Shown: positions 1-5,165 of the stretch, piece by piece
Numbering within the stretch: position 1 is the first letter of the stretch
Layout: every line of letters begins with the position of its first letter
Source: Bacteroidales bacterium
GTDB lineage: Bacteria; Bacteroidota; Bacteroidia; Bacteroidales; P3
Direction of reading: 5' to 3'
NCBI GenBank assembly: GCA_017507285.1
Contig: JAFWBF010000087.1
Span: forward strand, 1-5,735
DNA length: 5,735 nucleotides
Translations under genes and position numbers: made by a program
The notes under the pieces: model-generated
Databases searched by the model: none
What the model saw: only the letters and a program-made list of their open reading frames with translations
What the model was told of the DNA's origin: nothing

Positions 1-2107
1 GACAATATATGATGGCGAGGGAATTAATGGAACAGTATTGTTCCATGGTGCAGGCGTATTTACAAATATCAATTGCACTTCAACTACCGGTTCGCTTACA
101 ATACGCTTTACTTCAGATTATGGTAGTAACTTGGCAGGCTTCGATTTATTTGTACAATGCGAAGAGGTATCGTGTTATATGGTTCAAAACTTGAGAGATT
201 CGTTGGTTTCGGCATCATCGGCTACTATAAAATGGACCGAAATAGGTTCTGCAACAGAGTGGGAAGTGGAATATGGCCCTAATGGATTTGTTCATGGCGC
301 CGGTACAATTATGTTGGTAAACGATAGCTCATATACCATTAATAATTTGCAACCATCTACCACTTATGATATATATGTAAGAGCAGTATGTGGAACAAAC
401 GATATGTCGGAATGGCAATCGTTGCAGATAACAACCGGTATATGCGATAACCCTGTAATGGTAAACATAGGTAATGGTACACAATCATCTTACGATTATC
501 CATTCTATCCACATTATCGTTATTCTTATACTCAACAAATATATGCTGCCTCCGAAATAGGATTGGCACAAAGCGGACAGTCCATGGATTTGTCGTCGAT
601 AGCATTCCAATATACAAACCAAAGCCCTATAACACGAAATGTAAGTATATATTTAGGCCACACTGCCGATACCGTATTTGCTTCGGCTAATGATTGGGTA
701 GACGATAGCGAGCTGAGTCTTGTATATTCGGGCAATGTAAATTGGAACAATGGCGGTAGCAATAATTGGGTGGAAATACAATTTGACTCTTCATTTGCTT
801 ATAACGGAGTGGACAACCTTGTTGTGGCTGTAGTAGACAATACAGGAACGGAAGCTCCGAGCGGATTCCAAGTACAACGCTTCCGTACTCATACTGTGGC
901 GGGAAACAAATCCCTATCGTGGAATACCGATGATGAGCAAGTGGATATTTCATCGCCATCGGCAGGATCAACTGCTGCATATCGTAATAATATCCGATTG
1001 ATATCTTGTGGATTGGTATGTTCGGAACCTACTGCTTTGCAGGTTCAATCAGATAGAACTACCGCAACACTGTTGTGGGATGGAATAGGAAACTACGAAG
1101 TGGCATACAAAGAAACACTAGCCAATGAATGGGCAACAGAAATACTTGTGCAAAATACCAATACATATACATTTGTAAATCTATATCCCGAAACAGGTTA
1201 TGAATTTCGTGTAAGAAAAGTATGCGACTCTATAACTTATTCCGATTGGGTATTGGCAACAGAAGTTACATTGGAGTATCCTTGTGCAACACCTACAGCT
1301 GTATCGGCCGAAAATATCACATATTCTTCGGCGCTAATATCGTGGCAAACAGATGCTGAAGAAGCTGAAGGTTACAGAGTGGCCTACGGCTATGGCAACG
1401 ACCAATCTACATGGGATACTATTATGGTAACTACATCGACAGCAACACTTGCCAATCTTTATCCTTCCACACAATATACAGTGTACGTACAATGTGTATG
1501 CAACCAAGCTGTGGAAGTGTATAGCGAATGGACAGAGGCTTACACATTCCAAACCTCATCGTGCAATGGAGTAACTGATGTTGTAGTAAATGGTATATCT
1601 TCAAACAGCGCTACCATTTCTTGGACTCCTGCCGAAGGACAAACAGAGTGGGAAATATCGTATGGTATAGAAGGTTTTGCCGAAGGAAACGGAACCAACG
1701 AAATAGTTACTGGTACACCGTCCTTCACTATCCAAGGTTTGGAATCGGATGTGGTCTATGATGTATATGTGCGCAATATATGTGCCGAAGGAGTATATAG
1801 TGCATGGTCGGCCAATGTTCAATTCCGAACCACAGTGGGTATAAATTCTGTGCCAGGTAACGAACTGAATGTACAAATATATCCAAATCCTGCTACAAAC
1901 GAAACAACAATATCTGTTGAAGGAATAACCGGTAAGGTTGAGTTTGTGATGGTGGACATAAACGGACGTACAATTGAAAACGAAAGCATCAATTGCGAAG
2001 GTTCATTGCTAAAAAACATCAGCGTTAGCAATTTGGTAAAGGGCACATATTTTATACACATATATAATGATGACTTCAATACAACTCGCAAGTTGATTGT
2101 TAAATAG
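1..2107 (+). CDS. Type IX-secreted multidomain surface protein (CUB-like, FN3 repeats), 5' partial
   Basis: The frame is open from base 2 to the TAG at 2105-2107, giving 701 visible residues; the true start and signal peptide lie left of the window. The TTG at 38 is internal, since the protein homology continues upstream of it. Residues 1-53 look like the end of a CUB-like domain (LTIRFTSDYGSNLAGFDLF). FN3 domains lie at about 58-147, 340-427, 428-520 and 521-613. Each begins at a Cys and carries a second Cys in its late strand (VRAVC, VRKVC, VQCVC, VRNIC), suggesting one disulphide per module. Residues 148-336 form a separate beta-rich module of a kind common in Bacteroidota surface proteins (QQIYAASEIG, VSIYLGHT, NLVVAVVDNTG). 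Residues 614-701 match the type A sorting tail (NVQIYPNPATNETTIS, ending LVKGTYFIHIYNDD then RKLIVK). By family knowledge, the product crosses the outer membrane by the type IX system and is usually anchored at the surface. No enzymatic domain is visible; one could lie upstream. Adhesion is inferred only. Confidence 0.93.
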   Translation, partial: TIYDGEGINGTVLFHGAGVFTNINCTSTTGSLTIRFTSDYGSNLAGFDLFVQCEEVSCYMVQNLRDSLVSASSATIKWTEIGSATEWEVEYGPNGFVHGAGTIMLVNDSSYTINNLQPSTTYDIYVRAVCGTNDMSEWQSLQITTGICDNPVMVNIGNGTQSSYDYPFYPHYRYSYTQQIYAASEIGLAQSGQSMDLSSIAFQYTNQSPITRNVSIYLGHTADTVFASANDWVDDSELSLVYSGNVNWNNGGSNNWVEIQFDSSFAYNGVDNLVVAVVDNTGTEAPSGFQVQRFRTHTVAGNKSLSWNTDDEQVDISSPSAGSTAAYRNNIRLISCGLVCSEPTALQVQSDRTTATLLWDGIGNYEVAYKETLANEWATEILVQNTNTYTFVNLYPETGYEFRVRKVCDSITYSDWVLATEVTLEYPCATPTAVSAENITYSSALISWQTDAEEAEGYRVAYGYGNDQSTWDTIMVTTSTATLANLYPSTQYTVYVQCVCNQAVEVYSEWTEAYTFQTSSCNGVTDVVVNGISSNSATISWTPAEGQTEWEISYGIEGFAEGNGTNEIVTGTPSFTIQGLESDVVYDVYVRNICAEGVYSAWSANVQFRTTVGINSVPGNELNVQIYPNPATNETTISVEGITGKVEFVMVDINGRTIENESINCEGSLLKNISVSNLVKGTYFIHIYNDDFNTTRKLIVK

Positions 2108-2131
2108 GACTATTTTACCGGTCTGCTTATT

Positions 2132-2167
2132 AAAAGGGTATTGCCTATTGGGACAATACCCTTTTTT
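2132..2167 (+). terminator. Intrinsic terminator of the type IX surface-protein gene
   Basis: A perfect 12-bp stem pairs AAAAGGGTATTG (2132-2143) with CAATACCCTTTT (2154-2165) around a 10-nt loop. The T-run continues to 2167. It begins 24 nt after the stop codon and is well placed to end that transcript. Confidence 0.88.
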
Positions 2168-2560
2168 GTTGCTACTGTTTGGCAGAATAGGTGGCGCTAC
2201 TCTATCTTTTTTTAGTGGAAGAAAATAGCTTTGGGGGGCAAATAAGCATATCCTACTATTCAAACTCCACGCTCATATTATTTCGAAATATCTATCACAA
2301 AAATCAAAACATATATATGTTTATCAAAAAAAATATATATCTTTTTGTCAATATATAATATTATAATATATATGTTTCTGAATAGACATACTATGATATG
2401 TTATTGATAGGTACGAGGTGTGACAATTGCAAGCTAAGTGCTTTGCAATTTCTAACTCATATTTTGTCAAATATATACATGAGGTTTACGACCATTAGGT
2501 ACGGGACTTTTTTTGTGAGCAAATCATATATACACCAATGCTATTGCTATAAAAAAACTA
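2168..2560. other. AT-rich intergenic region without a convincing gene
   Basis: This gap lies between two converging genes and holds no credible coding region. The only longer open frame (2398-2604, +) has no recognisable motif, no ribosome binding site, and runs through the yebC terminator. The DNA at about 2275-2400 is extremely AT-rich and contains perfect palindromes: TATTTCGAAATA (2279-2290), AAACATATATATGTTT (2307-2322) and TATAATATTATA near 2355. A bulged hairpin lies at 2425-2450. A lone TAGCTTTG at 2226-2233 resembles a -7 box but has no TTG at the right distance upstream. I see no insertion-sequence ends. Confidence 0.6.
2425..2450. other. Short bulged inverted repeat in intergenic DNA
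   Basis: AATTGCAAGC (2425-2434) pairs with GCTTTGCAATT (2440-2450) around the loop TAAGT, with one unpaired T. There is no clear T-run after it on the plus strand, so it is not an obvious terminator. Its role is unknown. Confidence 0.4.
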
Positions 2561-2591
2561 CACACCACCATAACTATTTTATGGTGGTGTG
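2551..2591 (-). terminator. Intrinsic terminator of yebC
   Basis: CACACCACCATA (2561-2572) and TATGGTGGTGTG (2580-2591) form a perfect 12-bp stem with a 7-nt loop. Read on the minus strand, the stem is followed by TAG and then seven T residues (2557-2551). It lies 37 nt past the yebC stop. The plus-strand side has no T-run, so it acts leftward only. Confidence 0.88.
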
Positions 2592-2627
2592 GAATGGTCA
2601 ATAAAAAGATATTGTAATCAGTCTTGA

Positions 2628-3338
2628 CTATGCCATATTGTGGAAAATGTTGGTAACATCATCATCGTCTTCCAAACGTTCAAGCAGTTTGTTTACCTCT
2701 TCTTGTTGTTCTTCGGTAAGCTGGCGAAGGTCGGTAGGAATACGTTCAAACTTGAAGGATTTTATTTCAAAACTATTGTCTTCCAAATATTTTTGTATAG
2801 GTCCGAAGTTTTGGAAATCGGCATATATAAGTATGTCGTCTTCGTCGCGGAACATTTCATCGATACCACAGTCGATCATTTCCAACTCCAATTCATCCAT
2901 ATCTATACCTTCTTTGTATGCTACCACAAAGCTACATTTGCGTTCGAACATGAAATCGTTCATACCCATTGTTCCCAATTCGCCTTTTCCACGAACGAAA
3001 GCTGCTCTTACATTTGCTACTGTACGAGTAGGATTGTCTGTAGCAGTTTCTACCACGATGGCAATACCATAAGGACCTTTTCCGTCGTAAACAACTTCTT
3101 TGTATGCAGTAGTATCTTTCGAAACGGCACGTTTTATAGCTCTTTCTACATTTTCTTTGGGCATATTTTCTGTCCGTGCATTTTGTATCAACAGACGTAA
3201 ACGAGCATTAGAGTCGGGATCGGGACCACCGGCTTTTACTGCTATTTCTATTTCACGACCTATGCGGGTAAATGTTCTTGCCATGTTGCCCCAACGTTTC
3301 ATTTTGCGTGCTTTACGATATTCAAACGCTCTTCCCAT
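2628..3338 (-). CDS. yebC: YebC/PmpR/TACO1 family protein (translation factor or transcriptional regulator)
   Basis: This 236-residue protein has the full length expected of the YebC family. The N-terminal region (MGRAFEYRKARKMKRWGNMARTF) is the Bacteroidota variant of the usual MAGHSKW-type start. It is followed by the conserved stretches GREIEIAVKAGGPDPDSNARL (broken here as GREIEIAVKAGG, PDPDSNARL) and NMPKENVERAIKRA, then YDGKGPYGIAIVVE and DNPTRTVANVR. The C-terminal half holds the acidic third domain ending EEVNKLLERLEDDDDV. The family is cytoplasmic. Members have been described both as DNA-binding regulators (PmpR type) and as ribosome-associated factors that help translate difficult motifs such as proline runs (TACO1 and YebC type); the sequence alone does not choose between them. 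The ATG at 3338 is supported by AAGGAG eight bases upstream and by a promoter about 75 bp away. It is a single-gene unit with its own terminator. Confidence 0.96.
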   Translation of the reverse strand: MGRAFEYRKARKMKRWGNMARTFTRIGREIEIAVKAGGPDPDSNARLRLLIQNARTENMPKENVERAIKRAVSKDTTAYKEVVYDGKGPYGIAIVVETATDNPTRTVANVRAAFVRGKGELGTMGMNDFMFERKCSFVVAYKEGIDMDELELEMIDCGIDEMFRDEDDILIYADFQNFGPIQKYLEDNSFEIKSFKFERIPTDLRQLTEEQQEEVNKLLERLEDDDDVTNIFHNMA

Positions 3339-3346
3339 ATTATATT

Positions 3347-3352
3347 CTCCTT
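3347..3352 (-). promoter_or_regulatory. Shine-Dalgarno sequence of yebC
   Basis: On the minus strand AAGGAG is followed by an 8-nt A/T spacer and the ATG at 3338. A good Shine-Dalgarno match is notable because most genes in Bacteroidota lack one. It fixes the yebC start. Confidence 0.75.
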
Positions 3353-3409
3353 GTTTATATTATTGTTTATTAATTAATTGTATATTCTTTGGTTCTTTCA
3401 ATCAGAATG

Positions 3410-3440
3410 CAAAGTTACATTTTTTGTTGTTAATCTGCAA
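3410..3440 (-). promoter_or_regulatory. Bacteroidota-type promoter of yebC
   Basis: On the minus strand TTG (3440-3438) is followed by a 20-nt spacer and TAACTTTG (3417-3410). This matches the -33 / -7 TAnnTTTG promoter recognised by the primary sigma factor of Bacteroidota. The expected transcription start is near 3403, leaving a leader of about 65 nt. Confidence 0.75.
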
Positions 3441-3649
3441 GATATTATAGTAGATGTTGTACAAGTTTCGGTAAGAAATGCAACTTTTATGATAAAAACT
3501 AGTTGGGAAAAGGATTCTTGCCAACAAACAAAGGGTAAAATCATTCTCTTGTGTGGGCTTGAAAAGAAGTGTTATCCTTACAAATTGTTGCAAAGATACC
3601 ATAGTCATTCGTTGAGGAACAAAATATCTATAAAAAACATCCATTTTAT
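3441..3649. other. Divergent intergenic region between yebC and the HU-like gene
   Basis: The central part of the 432-bp gap has no convincing gene. Open frames on both strands here (3378-3686 plus, 3402-3701 minus) overlap the two promoters and show no recognisable protein features. A third promoter-like pair, directed leftward, lies at 3591-3624 and is listed separately. Confidence 0.55.
3591..3624 (-). promoter_or_regulatory. Possible second leftward promoter (distal yebC promoter or small-RNA promoter)
   Basis: On the minus strand TTTTG (3624-3620) is followed by a 21-nt spacer and TATCTTTG (3598-3591), a full TAnnTTTG match. It would start a transcript near 3585, about 245 nt ahead of yebC. 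No intrinsic terminator is visible between it and yebC, so a long-leader yebC transcript is the simplest reading. Confidence 0.45.
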
Positions 3650-3680
3650 TTTGCAGGTTCGGAAAATCTATGTACGTTTG
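3649..3680 (+). promoter_or_regulatory. Bacteroidota-type promoter of the HU-like gene
   Basis: TTTTG (3649-3653) is followed by a 19-nt spacer and TACGTTTG (3673-3680), a full TAnnTTTG -7 box. The expected transcription start is near 3686, giving a leader of about 85 nt to the ATG at 3771. Confidence 0.75.
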
Positions 3681-3770
3681 TCTTGATCTTGAAAGTGACA
3701 TATAAAGATAATGCTGCAGCTTCTCTTAGTTCATATCAAGAAACAATTATTAATTTAAATATTATAAGTT

Positions 3771-4310
3771 ATGTTGAAATTAGAATCAAAACAACAGCCA
3801 ATGATAAAGATTGGCACGAAAGAGAAAGAACTGAAATACGTTCTAAACTTGGTACTATCGGGAAGCATATCCGAAAAAGAGGTGATAGAGTTTGCCTGCA
3901 AACATACCGGTATGCAACCTACAATGGTTAAAGCTGCAATAGAAAGTAGTCTTCAAATTGTAGAACTTTACATTGCTTTAGGTTATAGTGTTAAGCTAGG
4001 TGATTTGGGTACTTTTTATCCTACTATTGATAGTAAAGCTGTTGATAGTAACACCGAAGCCGGTTTGTCGCAGTTGAAAAAGGTAAACATACGCTTCCGC
4101 CCAAACTCCGAACTTGTCGAAAAGGTAAACAAAGCCGATAAGGAATTGAAAGGTGTGTTCAAAATAGTAGATTACGAACGTAAGTTCTACGAAGAAGTGG
4201 GTCGTAAAGATTTTGCTGATGCTTCTGATGGTACTACCGGTAACGATGGCAACGGAAACTCTGATGGGGGTGGTGGTGGCAGCAGTTCCGGCGACGATTT
4301 AGTAGGTTAA
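3771..4310 (+). CDS. HU-related DNA-binding protein with a Gly/Asp/Ser-rich tail
   Basis: This 179-residue protein contains one HU/IHF-like fold at about residues 12-125. Helical N-terminal half: LKYVLNLVLSGSISEKEVIEF, read as two helices, then MQPTMVKAAIESSLQIVELY. The beta hairpin begins YSVKLGDLGTFYPTI, equivalent to the G-x-G-T-F segment of HU, and ends KKVNIRFRPNSELVEKVNKA. The classical RNPxTG arm motif of HU is absent, as is usual in the Bacteroidales HU-related family. The product should bind DNA as a dimer and help shape the nucleoid; the exact role is not known. Residues 151-179 form a low-complexity tail rich in Gly, Asp, Asn and Ser, probably disordered. The ATG at 3771 gives the longest product; the Met at residue 11 (3801) is an alternative, and neither has a Shine-Dalgarno sequence. 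The gene has its own promoter and terminator. Confidence 0.9.
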   Translation: MLKLESKQQPMIKIGTKEKELKYVLNLVLSGSISEKEVIEFACKHTGMQPTMVKAAIESSLQIVELYIALGYSVKLGDLGTFYPTIDSKAVDSNTEAGLSQLKKVNIRFRPNSELVEKVNKADKELKGVFKIVDYERKFYEEVGRKDFADASDGTTGNDGNGNSDGGGGGSSSGDDLVG

Positions 4311-4346
4311 CATTCTTCTCTTCGACAATCTTTTCATGGTTGTTCA

Positions 4347-4378
4347 GGCATCGATTCTGATGAATCGGCGCCTTTTTT
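4347..4378 (+). terminator. Intrinsic terminator of the HU-like gene
   Basis: GGCATCGATTC (4347-4357) pairs with GAATCGGCGCC (4362-4372) around a TGAT loop, with one mismatch and one G-T pair. It is followed by six T residues (4373-4378) and lies 36 nt after the stop codon. Confidence 0.85.
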
Positions 4379-4410
4379 ATTTCCCCACGGGTTGCAATCC
4401 TTGCAATTTC

Positions 4411-4531
4411 GAGTCGACTCGAACGCTCCGCCGAGTCGACTCAATCATTTCTCCGAGTCGACTGGTTGAGGGTATAGGAGTCGACTCCGCGACGCCGCCG
4501 AGTCGACTCGGGGAAGTGTCGGAGTCGACTC
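4411..4531. repeat. Six-copy array of the palindrome GAGTCGACTC at 22-bp spacing
   Basis: The palindrome GAGTCGACTC starts at 4411, 4433, 4455, 4478, 4500 and 4522, so the spacing is 22, 22, 23, 22 and 22 bp. Only the third copy departs, ending in G instead of C. The 12-13 bp between copies are unrelated in sequence, so the decamer alone is conserved. The patch is visibly GC-richer than its surroundings and starts 33 bp after a terminator. Each intact copy contains GTCGAC and two overlapping GANTC sites. An open frame crosses the array (4336-4683) only because the decamer has no stop in any of three frames. The function is unknown; a phased protein-binding array is the leading inference. Confidence 0.85.
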
Positions 4532-4570
4532 GGCGAAATCATCCACCCCTCAGCACGTATTTCCCATCCA

Positions 4571-4673
4571 AAACCATGCGGTTTAGCACTCAAAAGTGCC
4601 ATACTTTCGACCCAAAACTCCCACAGTTTTGCCCCGTAAGTATGGGAGTTTTGACCCCTAACCCGCAGGGTTA
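4571..4673. other. Cluster of four short perfect hairpins with an alternative longer stem
   Basis: Four perfect inverted repeats follow one another: AAACC/GGTTT (4571-4584), GCACT/AGTGC (4586-4599), AAAACT/AGTTTT (4614-4630) and TAACCC/GGGTTA (4659-4673). AAAACTCCCA (4614-4623) can instead pair with TGGGAGTTTT (4643-4652). CCATACTT (4599-4606) can pair with AAGTATGG (4638-4645), so competing folds exist. None is followed by a long T-run. This may be a structured RNA, or a dispersed intergenic repeat together with the palindrome array. Confidence 0.55.
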
Positions 4674-4678
4674 CGAAA

Positions 4679-4841
4679 CGTAAATGTAATACTTGAAAAA
4701 AGCAACAATAAAATTCTTTTCTTAAAACCGCTATTATTCCAAAATTATATGTAAATTTGCACAGCTAAACAAATAGAATATTAATATGTAACAACGTAAA
4801 AATAAATATAATAACATAGTATAAACACAGAGCTTGGTGCT
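4679..4841. other. AT-rich intergenic stretch
   Basis: I see no gene here. The stretch holds one -7-like box (4752-4759, listed separately) and otherwise A-rich DNA without clear motifs. A small dyad GAGC/GCTC lies at about 4830-4842, directly before the long inverted repeat. Confidence 0.5.
4752..4759 (+). promoter_or_regulatory. Possible -7 promoter box upstream of the long inverted repeat
   Basis: TAAATTTG matches TAnnTTTG exactly, but no TTG lies 19-21 nt upstream, so only half of the promoter is seen. If used, it would start a transcript near 4765 that includes the long inverted repeat and a leader of about 400 nt ahead of the leucine-rich-repeat gene. Confidence 0.35.
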
Positions 4842-4983
4842 CTTATTCTCATACCGAAATAGTCTGCTAAACTAAATCACAACGAGAATAAGACTGCATG
4901 AGGTTCACGCCTAATAAGGCGTGAATTTTCGTGTACTTATTTGTTGTAAGGATTTTTAGCAGACATCCCCGGTATAAAATAAG
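4842..4983. repeat. 142-nt imperfect inverted repeat, possible structured RNA or leader
   Basis: The two halves pair in register along nearly the whole length. From outside in: CTTATT (4842-4847) with AATAAG (4978-4983); ATACCG (4851-4856) with CGGTAT (4970-4975); GTCTGCTAAA (4862-4871) with TTTAGCAGAC (4955-4964); ACAAC (4879-4883) with GTTGT (4943-4947); AATAAG (4887-4892) with CTTATT (4936-4941); TGCATGAGG (4895-4903) with TTTCGTGTA (4927-4935), including G-T pairs; and TTCACGCCT (4904-4912) with AGGCGTGAA (4917-4925) around the loop AATA. Two nearly symmetric bubbles (5x5 and 7x7) interrupt the rod. There is no T-run directly after it, so it is not a plain terminator. It could be an RNA with 6S-like rod shape, a long leader, or a palindromic mobile remnant; the sequence does not decide. 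Confidence 0.7.
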
Positions 4984-5151
4984 GTTATCATTGAAAAACT
5001 TCACGCCTTTCTTTATATCCCTTATTTACCGAATATCTGCCGACGGCTCACAAATAAAATTAAATTTATGGATGCTTTAATTTATTATTCCGCAAGCAAA
5101 GTTGTGCCATACAGGGCATACACAGATTGTATTACAAACAATTCTAACAAG
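4984..5151. other. Leader region of the leucine-rich-repeat gene with repeated stem arms
   Basis: I find no gene here. TTCACGCCT recurs at 5000-5008, and CTTATTTACCGAATATCTGC (5021-5040) is a degenerate copy of the left arm of the long inverted repeat at 4842-4867. An AT-rich stem pairs 5053-5064 with 5076-5086 with one extra A. No TAnnTTTG promoter is visible close to the gene, so its transcription start may lie farther upstream. Confidence 0.5.
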
Positions 5152-5160
5152 AAAGGAGGT
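5152..5160 (+). promoter_or_regulatory. Strong Shine-Dalgarno sequence of the leucine-rich-repeat gene
   Basis: AAAGGAGGT is fully complementary to the conserved 3' end of bacterial 16S rRNA. GGAGG ends 6 nt before the ATG at 5166. It settles the start codon and is unusual for Bacteroidota, where such matches are rare. Confidence 0.85.
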
Positions 5161-5165
5161 TTAAA

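Noticed and set aside
2009..2263. Minus-strand open frame of 84 codons
   Set aside because: It lies antisense to the end of the type IX gene and crosses its terminator, and it has no recognisable motif.
2398..2604. Small plus-strand open frame of 68 codons
   Set aside because: No recognisable motif, promoter or ribosome binding site, and it runs through the yebC terminator stem.
2638..3200. Long plus-strand open frames antisense to yebC
   Set aside because: They are shadows of a clear yebC gene on the other strand. Their composition (Ser- or Phe/Tyr-rich runs) is typical of antisense frames.
3378..3701. Open frames on both strands between yebC and the HU-like gene
   Set aside because: They overlap the assigned promoters and each other, with no recognisable features or start signals.
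4411..4531. CRISPR array
   Set aside because: The repeat is only 10 bp, the spacers only 12-13 bp, and no cas gene is visible.
4336..4683. Plus-strand open frame of 115 codons across the palindrome array
   Set aside because: It starts inside the region of the HU-like gene's terminator and stays open mainly because GAGTCGACTC lacks stops in all frames. The 22-bp pitch shifts frame each unit, giving EST, VDS and SRL in turn, which is not how a protein repeat evolves. It has no ribosome binding site.
4851..4975. Invertible promoter segment flanked by inverted repeats
   Set aside because: ATACCG and GTCTGCTAAA with their inverted copies could be recombination sites. However, the DNA between them is itself self-complementary, so inversion would change little, and it contains no full promoter.
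4842..4983. Integron attC site
   Set aside because: It is an imperfect palindrome of suitable length, but the outer arms lack the GTTRRRY and RYYYAAC core sites and there is no cassette structure.
4842..4983. Bacterial SRP RNA or transfer-messenger RNA
   Set aside because: The conserved GGAAGCAGC-type SRP loop and any tRNA-like ends are absent.
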